Assembly: GCF_017565425.1 (NCBI RefSeq)
Contig: NZ_JAGEMK010000003.1
Span: 310,001 to 374,000 of the forward strand
Direction of reading: 5' to 3'
DNA: 64,000 nucleotides
From: Actinotalea soli
GTDB taxonomy: Bacteria > Actinomycetota > Actinomycetes > Actinomycetales > Cellulomonadaceae
Numbering within the stretch: position 1 is the first letter of the stretch; each line of letters begins with the position of its first letter. Below the pieces are notes generated by a model that did no database searches, was not told the origin of the DNA, and saw only the letters and a list, made by a program, of their open reading frames with translations. This document shows positions 43,528-52,380 of the stretch, in pieces. A program made the position numbers and the translations under genes.

Positions 43528-43925
43528 TCGCCCTCGTCGGCGGAGGAGCGCTCGCGGAGCCGCTGCTCCTCGCGACGCACCTCGGCGAAGCTCGCCCGCT
43601 CGCGCCGCAGCCATCCAGGCGGGTCGGCCATGAGCGCGTCGAGCTCGGCGGTCGTCAGCGGATCGGTCATGCCGGCACGGGCGAGCCCGCTCGTCGACAC
43701 CCGCAGCCGCGCCGCGACGACCTGGCGCGGGTGAGGGCCCTCCTTGCGCAGGGCGCTCAACCAGGCCGGAGGGTTCTGCTGCAGCTCGTCCAGCTCGTCG
43801 CGGCTGATCACGCCGGCCTGGAACTCCTCAGGGGTCGCGGGCAGGTAGACCCCGAGCTTGGCCGCCGCCGTCGCGGGCTTCATGGTCTGGGGCTTCCGGT
43901 TCCGCCGGGGCGCGCTGTCGCTCAC
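43509..43925 (-). CDS. DUF5997 family protein
   Basis: A 138-residue soluble protein. The family hallmark is near the N-terminus: KPATAAAKLGVYLPATPEEF, followed by two WL-containing segments (QQNPPAWLSALRKEG and ADPPGWLRRERA) that look like an internal repeat of a helical hairpin. Function unknown; it looks like a small DNA- or protein-binding helical protein. GTG 43925 follows a -10 box. It is divergent from the LysR-like sensor gene, a pairing seen repeatedly in actinobacteria as far as I recall. Confidence 0.85.
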   Translation of the reverse strand: MSDSAPRRNRKPQTMKPATAAAKLGVYLPATPEEFQAGVISRDELDELQQNPPAWLSALRKEGPHPRQVVAARLRVSTSGLARAGMTDPLTTAELDALMADPPGWLRRERASFAEVRREEQRLRERSSADEGEAAPSS

Positions 43926-43931
43926 CCGCCC

Positions 43932-43937
43932 AGGATA
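43932..43937 (-). promoter_or_regulatory. -10 box TATCCT of DUF5997 gene
   Basis: TATCCT on the minus strand ends six bases before GTG 43925. Confidence 0.6.
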
Positions 43938-44046
43938 GGTGCCCGCGCGGCTACCCTGGCCCCAGCCTCACCGGTCCCGCCTCAGATCCTCGCGGCTCGG
44001 GTCACGCGAGGGACACGGACGGGACCGGGACGGTCCGGACAGGGGG

Positions 44047-44829
44047 ATGGACGTGGTGGAGGACGGCGACGGGACGACCCAGGCACCAGCGCCCGCGGCC
44101 TTCCGGCTCGCGATGGTGCCAGGCACCACCCCCGGTCGCTGGTTGCGGACCTGGGGCGAGCGCAGCGACCTCCCGGTCGAGCTGGTCCACGTCGAGGTCG
44201 CCGACCAGCTCACGGCCCTGCGCGAGGGCCTGGCCGACGCCGCCCTGGTCCGGCTGCACGAGCGCCCCGAGGACCTCAGCGCGATCCCGCTCTACACCGA
44301 GACCTCGGTCGTGGTGGTCCCCCGCGACCACCTCGTGACCGCGGCCGAGGAGGTCACCGCGCAGGACCTCACCGAGGAGACGCGCCTGGTCCCCGCGGAC
44401 GACGTGCTCGCCTGGACGGACGGACCGGGCGAGCCGAGCCTGCTCCCGACGCCGCCGAGCACCGCCGAGGCCGTCGAGCTCGTCGCAGCGGGGGTCGGGG
44501 TCCTCGTGGTGCCGCAGTCCCTCGCCCGCCTGCACCAGCGGCGCGACCTCGCCTCCCGGCCCGTCGCGGACGCCCCCACCTCGACGGTGCAGCTCGCCTG
44601 GTGCACCGACCGCACCACCGAGGAGGTCGAGACCTTCGTGGGGATCGTGCGCGGGCGCACCGCGAACAGCTCGCGCGGACCCCGCCCCACCAGCTCGGAC
44701 GAAGGCCCCAGCACGCCGGCCACGGGTCGGGGCAGCGCCTCGGCCGGCCGAGGGAGACGCGCCGCGACGACCCGCCGGGGCGGTGCGGGCCGGTCGGGCG
44801 GGACCACGGGCCGACGCCGGTCACGCTAG
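44047..44829 (+). CDS. LysR-type substrate-binding domain protein without HTH
   Basis: A 260-residue protein. Residues about 15-205 form a LysR effector-binding fold: FRLAMVPGTTPGRWLRTWGE, LREGLADAALVRL, VVVVPRDHLV, VAAGVGVLVVPQSLARL. The usual N-terminal winged helix is missing, and upstream sequence does not encode one. The C-terminal 50 residues are basic and Gly/Ser/Arg-rich (GRGRRAATTRRGG) and could bind nucleic acid. ATG 44047 has AGGGGG just before it. It probably works with the divergent DUF5997 protein, perhaps as separated sensor and DNA-binding parts; that is a hypothesis. Confidence 0.78.
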   Translation: MDVVEDGDGTTQAPAPAAFRLAMVPGTTPGRWLRTWGERSDLPVELVHVEVADQLTALREGLADAALVRLHERPEDLSAIPLYTETSVVVVPRDHLVTAAEEVTAQDLTEETRLVPADDVLAWTDGPGEPSLLPTPPSTAEAVELVAAGVGVLVVPQSLARLHQRRDLASRPVADAPTSTVQLAWCTDRTTEEVETFVGIVRGRTANSSRGPRPTSSDEGPSTPATGRGSASAGRGRRAATTRRGGAGRSGGTTGRRRSR

Positions 44830-44899
44830 CCCGGGAGCGGAGCACGCACCGCTCCACACCCGCGGCCCGGGACGGGCGGCCGCGGACGGTCCGTCGTCG

Positions 44900-45604
44900 T
44901 CAGTACCCCGAGGTCGCGGCACCGTCCTCGACGGCGGGCTCGTCGAGCCCGTCGAGCACGGCTGCGGTGCCCGAGAGGCCGAGGCGCGTCGCACCGGCGG
45001 CGATCATCTCGCGGGCCGCCGCCCCGGTCCGGACCCCTCCCGAGGCCTTGACCCCGAGGCGCCCACCCACGGTCTGGGCCATGAGCCGCACGGCGTGAGC
45101 CGAGGCGCCCCCGGCAGGGTGGAACCCGGTCGAGGTCTTGACGAAGTCCGCCCCCGCGGCCTCGGCGGCACGGCAGGTGCCCACGATCTGCTCGTCGCTG
45201 AGGGCCGCCGACTCGATGATGACCTTGAGCACGACGGGCGCGGGTGCCGCGGCGCGGACTGCGGCCACGTCGCGCTCGACGGCGGCGAAGTCCCCGGCCC
45301 GGGCCGCGCCCAGATCGATCACCATGTCCACCTCGTGCGCGCCGTCGGTGACGGCGCGAGCAGCCTCGGCGGCCTTGACCTCGCTGTGGTGCTTGCCCGA
45401 CGGGAACCCGCACACCGTCGCGACGAGCACCGGCCCCGCGTCGACCGGCAGCATCGAGGGCGAGACGCAGATCGAGTAGACGCCCAGGGCCTGGGCCTCG
45501 GCCACGAGGGCCTCGACGTCGGCCTGCGTCGTCTCGGGCTTGAGGAGGGTGTGGTCGACCATGCGGGCGACCGCTGCACGGTCCAGGGGGGTGGGGGTGG
45601 TCAT
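44900..45604 (-). CDS. deoC: Deoxyribose-phosphate aldolase
   Basis: A 234-residue class I aldolase. It has [11 protein letters not shown] at the N-terminus, [24 protein letters not shown], the Schiff-base lysine in [14 protein letters not shown] and the second active-site lysine in [10 protein letters not shown]. It cleaves deoxyribose-5-phosphate to glyceraldehyde-3-phosphate and acetaldehyde, the last step of deoxynucleoside breakdown. The ATG overlaps the add stop (ATGA). Confidence 0.95.
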   Translation of the reverse strand: MTTPTPLDRAAVARMVDHTLLKPETTQADVEALVAEAQALGVYSICVSPSMLPVDAGPVLVATVCGFPSGKHHSEVKAAEAARAVTDGAHEVDMVIDLGAARAGDFAAVERDVAAVRAAAPAPVVLKVIIESAALSDEQIVGTCRAAEAAGADFVKTSTGFHPAGGASAHAVRLMAQTVGGRLGVKASGGVRTGAAAREMIAAGATRLGLSGTAAVLDGLDEPAVEDGAATSGY

Positions 45605-46731
45605 GCGCGGTGCCGTCCGTTCGAGGTGGTGTAGGCGGGCAGGAGGACGTCCTCGACGAGAGCCTCGCGCTCGTCGTGGTGGATGAAGGCGTTCCAGGCG
45701 GCTGTGAGCGTCGCGTCACGCAGGTCGACCAAGGACCAGCCCGCCTCCTCGACGAGGCGGGTCATCTCCCGGGTCATCGAGGTGGCTGACATCAGCCGGT
45801 TGTCCGTGTTGACGGTGACCGCGAAGCCGAGGTGCGCGAGCAGGGTGATCGGGTGATCGGCGACCGAGGAGGCCACGCCGGTCTGGAGGTTGGAGGTCGG
45901 GCAGAGCTCGAGGGGCACCTGCTGATCACGCACCCAGTGCGCGACCTGGCCCAGCCGGGTCTCCGCGATCCCGCTCGGGTCCTCGGCCGTGGGCTCCCCC
46001 GGCGTCAGGTCCTCGACGAGCCGCGCGCCGTGCCCCAGGCGCAGGGCGCCGGCGAGGTGCAGGGCGTCGGCGACCGACTCGACCCCCGCCGCCTCACCGG
46101 CGTGCACGGTCACGGGGAAGCTCGCCGCGCGCAGCATCCGGAAGGCGCGCTCGTGGCGCCCGGCCGGGTGCCCCGACTCCGCCCCGGCCAGGTCGAACCC
46201 GACCACCCCCCGCTCCCGGTTGGCCAGCGCCAGCTCGGCGACCTCCCGGCTGCGGTCGGCGTGCCGCATGGCGGTGAGGAGCTGGCCGACGCGGATGCTG
46301 CGCCCCTGCTCGGCGGCCAGCGCGACTCCCTCGTCGATGCCGGCGCCGACCGCGTCGACCACCTGCTGCAGGCTGAGACCTCCAGCGAGGTGCTGCTCGG
46401 GTGCGTAGCGCTGCTCGGCGTACACCACGCCGTCCTCAGCCAGGTCGACCACGGCCTCGCGGGCGACGCGCCGGAGGTTCTCCGCGGTCTGCATCACGGC
46501 CACCGTGTGCGCGAAGGTCTCCAGGTACCGCTCGAGGGACCCTGCGCTCGCGGTGGCCTCGAACCACGCGCCCAGCTCGGGGGCGTCCGCAGCCGGGAGC
46601 GGATGGCCGATCTCTGCGGCCAGCTCGAGCACCGTGCCCGGGCGGAGCCCTCCGTCGAGGTGGTCGTGCAGGACCACCTTCGGCAGTGCGGCGATCTCCT
46701 CGGCGGTGGGCGGGGCTGCTGCACGACTCAT
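45601..46731 (-). CDS. add: Adenosine deaminase
   Basis: A 376-residue deaminase. Zinc ligands are in HDHLDGG and TVHAGEA; the catalytic Glu follows His in the latter; SNLQTGV and VNTDNRLMS carry the late Asp residues. It converts (deoxy)adenosine to (deoxy)inosine, the substrate of PunA. ATG 46731 is preferred over a GTG three codons upstream because of the -10 box spacing. It forms a two-gene unit with deoC. Confidence 0.94.
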   Translation of the reverse strand: MSRAAAPPTAEEIAALPKVVLHDHLDGGLRPGTVLELAAEIGHPLPAADAPELGAWFEATASAGSLERYLETFAHTVAVMQTAENLRRVAREAVVDLAEDGVVYAEQRYAPEQHLAGGLSLQQVVDAVGAGIDEGVALAAEQGRSIRVGQLLTAMRHADRSREVAELALANRERGVVGFDLAGAESGHPAGRHERAFRMLRAASFPVTVHAGEAAGVESVADALHLAGALRLGHGARLVEDLTPGEPTAEDPSGIAETRLGQVAHWVRDQQVPLELCPTSNLQTGVASSVADHPITLLAHLGFAVTVNTDNRLMSATSMTREMTRLVEEAGWSLVDLRDATLTAAWNAFIHHDEREALVEDVLLPAYTTSNGRHRA

Positions 46732-46738
46732 GGGCACC

Positions 46739-46744
46739 ACGCTA
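46739..46744 (-). promoter_or_regulatory. -10 box TAGCGT of add-deoC
   Basis: TAGCGT on the minus strand ends seven bases before ATG 46731. Confidence 0.55.
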
Positions 46745-46808
46745 CTGCCCGTCGGGCGGGGGCCGGGCCCCGCTGCGACTCCCTCGCCGCAGCGCGGCCC
46801 CGTCCCGG

Positions 46809-47030
46809 TCAGCTCTCGGGGTACTCGTCCGCGTCGTCCTCGGCCAGCACCTGCGCCTGGTCGACGACGTCGGGCTCGTCGGCCTCGCCGCGCAGGTCGG
46901 GCCGGGGAGCGGCGGGCTGGTGCTCAGGCTCGACCGGGACCGTCGTCCGGCTCGGGTCGGGGACCTCGGAGCTCTCCGGGGGGACCAGGCCCGCGTCGGC
47001 CCAGGTGCTGTCGCCGGGGGTCGTGCTCAT
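46809..47030 (-). CDS. Small acidic hypothetical protein
   Basis: A 73-residue, Asp/Glu/Pro-rich protein with no hydrophobic core, hence probably disordered. It begins MSTTPGDSTWADAG and ends DDADEYPES. The ATG at 47030 has AAGGGAG eight bases upstream, a good site that argues for translation. It lies 67 bases downstream of the cysteine-peptidase-like gene on the same strand and before add. No family recognised. Confidence 0.62.
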   Translation of the reverse strand: MSTTPGDSTWADAGLVPPESSEVPDPSRTTVPVEPEHQPAAPRPDLRGEADEPDVVDQAQVLAEDDADEYPES

Positions 47031-47097
47031 GATGGCTCCCTTCACTCGCTCGAGCCTCCATCGTGACGCCGCGGCACCGGGCCCGCCAACGCTGGGC

Positions 47098-47991
47098 CTA
47101 GCGGGGCAGGACGACCCAGGCGCTGTGCCGCCACCCGCCGAGGGCTGCGCTGCCGAGGGCGTCCGCGACGAGACGCGCCCCGGTCGCCGGGCAGGTCCTC
47201 CCGCCCGCCGGCTCCCAGACGACGGGGCCCTGCGGCGCGGGCAGGACGAGGACGACGTGCCGCGGCAGCACCGGGGCCGGGCCACGCACCGCCGACCGTC
47301 CCCCGCTGTAGAGCAGGACGGGGCCCCCGGCGTCCAGGGCGTGCGCAGCCTGCTGCAGACCCACCGACCCCGTGCCGGTGACGGGCCGGTGGGCGAACCG
47401 CAGGCCTACCCACCGCGCGACCGCGGCGGCCCCCCAGGGCGGGGTGCCCCACCGTCGGGGCCAGGGCGGCGTCGGGGGCCGAGCAGTCGTGGTCGCCCGG
47501 TGCGCGGCGCGGTGCAGGGCGGCTGCCCGGGCGGTGACCGTGCGGCGGGCGAGCCCGTCCAGCTCCTCCGCGGTGGCCCGCGCGAGCTCAGGGGGCAGGT
47601 GCGGTCGACCTCCGGGTTCGACGAGCAGCGTGCCGCTGGCGAGCCACAGCGCGAGCGCAGGGTCCCCGGTGGCCGCGAGCATGGTGAGGACCGCCGAGCC
47701 GCAGGTCGTCCCGTCCTGCTGACGCAGGGCAGGGCCGATCCGCAGCGGGTCGAGCACCGCGGCCTGGGTCTGCCGCCCGAGGCCCGACCACACGGAGGCG
47801 AGCCCCTCGACCGCCCCGACCGACGCCCCGGCAGCGAGCATGCGGTGGACCAGCCCTCGCGCGGCGGGCGGCAGGCGCTCCTCGGCCGTGTCGACCTGCT
47901 CCCGCTGGTCGGCGGGGAGCAGGGCCCGCCGCCGCGCCCCCGTCAGGACCGGCAGGTCCGGCCGGGCGGGGCGTGCGGCGGGCGAGCCCAT
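47098..47991 (-). CDS. Hypothetical protein with C39/papain-like Cys and His motifs
   Basis: A 297-residue protein I cannot assign to a named family. DGTTCGSAVLTMLAATG (about residues 93-109) looks like the Q...D.TTCG..s nucleophile helix of C39-like and papain-like cysteine peptidases, and LPRHVVLVLP (about 244-253) supplies a matching His strand, with WEPAGG after it. An Arg/Ala/Pro-rich insertion separates the two. No signal peptide is evident. Its ATG is six bases after the deoA stop, and GAGGT overlaps that stop, so it is translationally coupled to deoA. Peptidase activity is a hypothesis; it could be an inactive relative. Confidence 0.7.
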   Translation of the reverse strand: MGSPAARPARPDLPVLTGARRRALLPADQREQVDTAEERLPPAARGLVHRMLAAGASVGAVEGLASVWSGLGRQTQAAVLDPLRIGPALRQQDGTTCGSAVLTMLAATGDPALALWLASGTLLVEPGGRPHLPPELARATAEELDGLARRTVTARAAALHRAAHRATTTARPPTPPWPRRWGTPPWGAAAVARWVGLRFAHRPVTGTGSVGLQQAAHALDAGGPVLLYSGGRSAVRGPAPVLPRHVVLVLPAPQGPVVWEPAGGRTCPATGARLVADALGSAALGGWRHSAWVVLPR

Positions 47992-47997
47992 GCGACC

Positions 47998-49305
47998 TCA
48001 GTCGGGGACGACGCGGTCGATGATGAGGGGCCTCTCCGGGGCGCGCGATCCCTCGGGCAGGATGGTCACCGCGTGGGCGAGCGCCTCGCGGGCCCGCTCG
48101 AAGCGCTCCGGGGTGTCGGTGTGCAGGGTCATGATCGGCTGGCCGGCCCGCACGACCGCCCCGGGCTTGGCGTGCATCTCGACCCCGGCACCGGCCTGCA
48201 CCTGGTCCTCCTTGCGGGCACGGCCGGCACCCAGTCGCCAGGCTGCGACGCCCACCGCGAGGGCGTCGAGCTCGGCCATGACGCCGTCAGCCGGGGCCAG
48301 GACCTGCTCGGTCTCCCGGGCCGTGGGCAGCGCGGCGTCAGGGTCTCCGCCCTGGGCCGCGATCATGCGGCGCCAGGCGTCCATGGCCCGCCCGTCCTGC
48401 AGCGCGTCGGCCGGGTCGACGTCGGTCCGTCCGGCGCCGGCGAGCATCTCGCGGGCCAGGGCGAGGGTCAGCTCGACGACGTCGGCCGGTCCGCCCCCCG
48501 CGAGGACCTCGACCGACTCGCGGACCTCGAGGCCGTTGCCGGCCGTGAGCCCGAGGGGGGTCGACATGTCGGTGAGCAGCGCGACGGTCCGGACCCCGGC
48601 GTCGGCCCCCAGGGCGACCATGGTGCGGGCGAGCTCCGAGGCCTGCTCGACGTCCTTCATGAACGCCCCCGAGCCGACCTTGACGTCCAGGACGAGGGTG
48701 TCGGTGCCCTCGGCGATCTTCTTGCTCATGATCGAGCTCGCGATGAGCGGGATGGCCTCGACCGTCCCCGTCACGTCACGCAGCGCGTAGAGCTTGCGGT
48801 CGGCGGGGGCGAGCCCCGAGCCCGCCTGGCAGATGACCGCGCCGACGTCCTCGAGCTGGCGCATCATCTCCTCGTTGCTCAGGGCCGCGCGCCAGCCGGG
48901 GATCGCCTCGAGCTTGTCGAGGGTGCCCCCGGTGTGGCCGAGCCCTCGGCCCGAGAGCTGGGGCACCGCCACGCCGCAGGCCGCGACGAGCGGGGCCAGG
49001 GGCAGGGTGATCTTGTCCCCCACGCCACCCGTCGAGTGCTTGTCGGCGGTCGGCCGGCTCAGCCCCGAGAAGTCCATCCGCTCGCCCGAGGCGATCATCG
49101 CGCTGGTCCAGCGGGAGATCTCCGCGCGGTCCATCCCGTTGAGGAGGATCGCCATGGCGAGGGAGGCCATCTGCTCGTCGGCGACCACGCCGCGGGTGTA
49201 GGCGTCGATCACCCAGTCGATCTGGCCGTCGGTGAGCCGGGCGCGGTCCCGCTTGGCGTGGATCACGTCGACGGCGTCGAAGAGCTCGGGGGTCGTGCTG
49301 GTCAT
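47998..49305 (-). CDS. deoA: Thymidine phosphorylase
   Basis: A 435-residue pyrimidine-nucleoside phosphorylase. It has the phosphate-binding DKHSTGGVGDKITLPLAP, QLSGRGLGHTGGTLDKLE, SSIMSKKIAEGTD and VLDVKVGSGAFMK. It releases thymine or uracil plus (deoxy)ribose-1-phosphate. ATG 49305 is preferred to ATG 49329, which lies inside cdd and lacks a ribosome site. The gap to cdd is ten bases. Confidence 0.95.
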   Translation of the reverse strand: MTSTTPELFDAVDVIHAKRDRARLTDGQIDWVIDAYTRGVVADEQMASLAMAILLNGMDRAEISRWTSAMIASGERMDFSGLSRPTADKHSTGGVGDKITLPLAPLVAACGVAVPQLSGRGLGHTGGTLDKLEAIPGWRAALSNEEMMRQLEDVGAVICQAGSGLAPADRKLYALRDVTGTVEAIPLIASSIMSKKIAEGTDTLVLDVKVGSGAFMKDVEQASELARTMVALGADAGVRTVALLTDMSTPLGLTAGNGLEVRESVEVLAGGGPADVVELTLALAREMLAGAGRTDVDPADALQDGRAMDAWRRMIAAQGGDPDAALPTARETEQVLAPADGVMAELDALAVGVAAWRLGAGRARKEDQVQAGAGVEMHAKPGAVVRAGQPIMTLHTDTPERFERAREALAHAVTILPEGSRAPERPLIIDRVVPD

Positions 49306-49315
49306 GAGGGGCCTC

Positions 49316-49726
49316 TCAGGCTCGTTCAAGCAGGTCGTCCGGGCCGAAGGCGTCCGGCAGGACCTCGGTCATGGGCTTGATGCCGCTCACGGTGTCCACC
49401 AGGAGCGCGGCGCCCCCGTGCTCCCACAGCAGCTGGCGGCACCGGCCGCAGGGCATCAGGGCGTTGCCGTGGCCGTCCACGCACGCGAAGGCGACGAGGC
49501 GGCCGCCCCCCGAGCCGTGCAGAGCGCCGATGAGGCTGCACTCGGCGCAGAGGCCGACCCCGTAGGAGGCGTTCTCCACGTTGCACCCGACGACCACCCG
49601 ACCGTCGTCGACGAGGGCCGCGGCGCCGACCGGGAAGCGGGAGTACGGCGCGTACGCCGTGCTCATCGCCTCCCGGGCGGCGGCCCGCAGGGCGTCCCAG
49701 TCCACCGTGGCGGCAGGGTCGGTCAT
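49316..49726 (-). CDS. cdd: Cytidine deaminase
   Basis: A 136-residue homotetrameric-type deaminase. Zinc ligands and the catalytic Glu are in LCAECSLIGAL and MPCGRCRQLLWE; NVENASYGVG binds the nucleoside. It converts (deoxy)cytidine to (deoxy)uridine for the next enzyme, DeoA. ATG 49726 has GGGAG upstream, and only 12 bases separate it from the permease stop. Confidence 0.95.
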   Translation of the reverse strand: MTDPAATVDWDALRAAAREAMSTAYAPYSRFPVGAAALVDDGRVVVGCNVENASYGVGLCAECSLIGALHGSGGGRLVAFACVDGHGNALMPCGRCRQLLWEHGGAALLVDTVSGIKPMTEVLPDAFGPDDLLERA

Positions 49727-49738
49727 GAGGTGCTCCCG

Positions 49739-51028
49739 TCAGGACTTGGCATAGTGCGTGCCGTTCGCGGCCGGGGGGCGTACCCGACCCACCAGGCCGG
49801 CGACGGCGAAGATGGTCACGAGGTAGGGCGTCATCAGCATGAACTGGCTGGGGATCCCGGTACCGACGATCCCGAGGGAGATGCGCAGCTGCTCGGCGAA
49901 GCCGAAGAGCAGCGCCGCCCCCAGGGCACCCTTGGGGCTCCACCTGCCGAAGATCATCGCGGCGAGGGCGATGTACCCCTTGCCCGCCGTCATCTCCTTG
50001 CCGAAGGCCAGCCCGGCGCCGATCGTGAAGAAGGCGCCACCCAGGCCCGCGATGGCCCCACCGAGCAGCACGTTCTTGAACCGTGTCGCGTTGACCTTGA
50101 TCCCGACGGTGTCCGCAGCGCGCGGGTGCTCCCCGACGGCCCGGACCCGCAGGCCCCACTTGGACCGGAAGAGGGCGATGTTCGCGACGATCACCGCGGC
50201 ATACATCAGGTAGACGATGAGGTTCTGCCGGAAGAGCACCGGGCCGAGCACGGGGATCTCGGAGAGCAGGGGGATCGCGATGCGCTGCAGGCCGGGGGGC
50301 TGGTTCCAGCTCGAGGCGTTGACCGTGAGGACCGTCGAGTACAGGAAGCCGGTCACTCCGACCACCAGCACGTTGAGCACCACGCCGACGATGATCTGGT
50401 TGACCGCGTAGGTGATCGTGAAGACCGCGAGCAGCAGGGCCACGAGCACCCCGGCGATCGGGGCGGCGATCAGGCCCGCGTAGACGTTCCCGCTGAGCGA
50501 AGCCGCGACCGCGGCGAGGAACGCCCCCGCCAGCAGCTGGCCCTCGATCGCGATGTTGATGACGCCCACCCGCTCGCACATCACGCCCGAGAGCGCACCG
50601 AAGACGAGCGGTACCGCCAGGAAGAGCGTGCCCTGGAGCAGGCCCGTGAAGGGGATGCTCTCCCCTGCGACCGCCCAGGTCAGGAACGCCAGGACGAAGG
50701 CGGCGGCGAAGGTGCCGGCGACCCAGCCGGGGGTGCGCCGCCCCTCCTTGGCCCGGAGCGCCGCGAAGGCCGCCAGGCCGAGGCAGACGAGGGCCAGGAC
50801 GATCGCCGTCAGACGGGAGGGGACCCCGATCGGCGTGATCTGGAAGAGGTCCGTCCGGGTCGAGACGCTGAAGGTCGAGGAGCCTGGCTGACCGAGCAGG
50901 CCGAAGACGACGAGGGCGAAGAGGCCCAGGACCGCGTAGGTGATGGGAGCCTTGCGGGAGCCTGGCGTGGACCCGCCGACGGCGCCCTGGCTGGCAGCCC
51001 CTTGGGTGGGTGCGGTGACGGTGCTCAT
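49739..51028 (-). CDS. Nucleoside ABC transporter permease 2 (YufQ/NupQ-like)
   Basis: A 429-residue permease of the BPD_transp_2 family with ten or so TM segments. It includes ERVGVINIAIEGQLLAGAF, typical of nucleoside (BmpA-linked) permeases, and GLRVRAVGEHPRAADTVGIK, the cytoplasmic coupling loop. The N-terminal 80 residues add one or two extra hydrophobic segments. Its ATG overlaps the stop of permease 1 (ATGA). The frame runs further upstream but overlaps that gene. Confidence 0.92.
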   Translation of the reverse strand: MSTVTAPTQGAASQGAVGGSTPGSRKAPITYAVLGLFALVVFGLLGQPGSSTFSVSTRTDLFQITPIGVPSRLTAIVLALVCLGLAAFAALRAKEGRRTPGWVAGTFAAAFVLAFLTWAVAGESIPFTGLLQGTLFLAVPLVFGALSGVMCERVGVINIAIEGQLLAGAFLAAVAASLSGNVYAGLIAAPIAGVLVALLLAVFTITYAVNQIIVGVVLNVLVVGVTGFLYSTVLTVNASSWNQPPGLQRIAIPLLSEIPVLGPVLFRQNLIVYLMYAAVIVANIALFRSKWGLRVRAVGEHPRAADTVGIKVNATRFKNVLLGGAIAGLGGAFFTIGAGLAFGKEMTAGKGYIALAAMIFGRWSPKGALGAALLFGFAEQLRISLGIVGTGIPSQFMLMTPYLVTIFAVAGLVGRVRPPAANGTHYAKS

Positions 51029-52380
51029 GCCTGCGCCTCCTTGACGGCCGCGGGGCGCGCGGACCGGGGCCTGCTGTTCGGTGCGGGTAGCCGGAAGATC
51101 GCCCGGACCAGCGGCGGTGCCGCGATGAGCAGGACGATCACCGACTGGACCACCAGGACGATGTCGATGGGGGTGCCGGTGCGTGCCTGCATGGTCACGC
51201 CGCCGGCCCGCAGGGCCCCGAAGAGGAGCCCGGCGAAGAAGACCCCGATCGGGCGCGAACGGCCGAGCAGGGCCACCGTGATCGCGTCGAAGCCGAAGCT
51301 CGCCGCGATGCCCGCGGTGAGGTACTTCTCGGTGCCCATCACCTGCGCCGTGCCCGCGAGGCCCGCGAGGCCGCCGGCCACGATCATGACGAGGACGTAG
51401 GCCCACTCGACCTTGATCCCCGCGGTCCGTGCGGCGTGCGGGTTGAGCCCGACCGCCCGGAACCGGAAGCCGACGGTGCTGCGGTTGAGCAGCCACCAGA
51501 CGAAGGCCGTGGCCGCGATGGCGACGAGGAACCCGGCGTGCAGCCGGAAGCCCGAGCCGAGGAGCAGCGGGTACAGGGCCGTGTCGTCGAGCAGCGGGCT
51601 GACCGGGTTGGACGAGCCGGGGCGCTGGAAGGCGGGGGTGATCAGCAGGTAGGAGATCAGGTAGACGGCGATGTAGTTGAGCATGATCGTGACGATCACC
51701 TCGTGCGCGCCGGTGCGTGCCCGCAGGAAGCCCGGGATCGCCCCCCAGAGGGCGCCGCCGAGGATGCCCGCGAGGACCGCGACGACCACGTGCACGCCGA
51801 CCGGCAGGTGCCAGGTGAAGCCGACCCAGGCCGCGAAGGTCGCGCCCATGATGATCTGGCCCTGGGCGCCGATGTTGAACAGGCTCGCGCGGAAGGCGAG
51901 GGCCACGCCGAGACCCGCGAGGATCAGCGGGGTCGAGACCGTGAGGGTCTCGGTGACCGAGCGGATGGACCGCGTGAAGGTCGCCGACTGACCGTCGAAG
52001 ACGGCCCCGTGGAACAGGGCGACGTAGGCCTCGGAGACTGCGCTCCACGCGGCGCCGATGAAGTCGGTCGGCCGGGCGAAGAGGTAGCCCGCGGCCTCCT
52101 GCACCTGCTCGTCGGCTGCCGCGATGAGCACACCGCCGACCGCGAGGGCGACGACGAGGGCGAGCAGCGACAGCAGCCACGAGCTCGAGAGGATCTCGTG
52201 GACGAGGTTCGCCGAGCGGTCCTCCTCGGACCGTCCGACATGCCCGGGCTGACCGGACCCCGTCTGCGCCGGGGCCGCCTGCTCGGCCGAGGTCTGGGCG
52301 GTGCCCTCCCGCGCGGCTCCGGGTCGTGGCGCTCCCGGCATGGGCTCCCCCGCGTTCTGGTGGTCCTCGGGGGTGCTCAC
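51025..52380 (-). CDS. Nucleoside ABC transporter permease 1 (YufP/NupP-like)
   Basis: A 451-residue permease. After a 55-residue hydrophilic Pro/Ala/Gln-rich N-terminus come the TM segments, with ASLFNIGAQGQIIMGATFAA and the coupling loop FRFRAVGLNPHAARTAGIK. The GTG at 52380 overlaps the ATPase stop (GTGA). Together with permease 2 it makes the heterodimeric channel. Confidence 0.92.
   Translation of the reverse strand: MSTPEDHQNAGEPMPGAPRPGAAREGTAQTSAEQAAPAQTGSGQPGHVGRSEEDRSANLVHEILSSSWLLSLLALVVALAVGGVLIAAADEQVQEAAGYLFARPTDFIGAAWSAVSEAYVALFHGAVFDGQSATFTRSIRSVTETLTVSTPLILAGLGVALAFRASLFNIGAQGQIIMGATFAAWVGFTWHLPVGVHVVVAVLAGILGGALWGAIPGFLRARTGAHEVIVTIMLNYIAVYLISYLLITPAFQRPGSSNPVSPLLDDTALYPLLLGSGFRLHAGFLVAIAATAFVWWLLNRSTVGFRFRAVGLNPHAARTAGIKVEWAYVLVMIVAGGLAGLAGTAQVMGTEKYLTAGIAASFGFDAITVALLGRSRPIGVFFAGLLFGALRAGGVTMQARTGTPIDIVLVVQSVIVLLIAAPPLVRAIFRLPAPNSRPRSARPAAVKEAQA

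Noticed and set aside
45832-49380. A 1182-codon open frame on the + strand across add, deoC flank, deoA and cdd
   Set aside because: It is antisense to well-identified genes; its translation is Arg/Gly/Ala/Pro/Asp-rich with no motif, a typical GC-skewed shadow.
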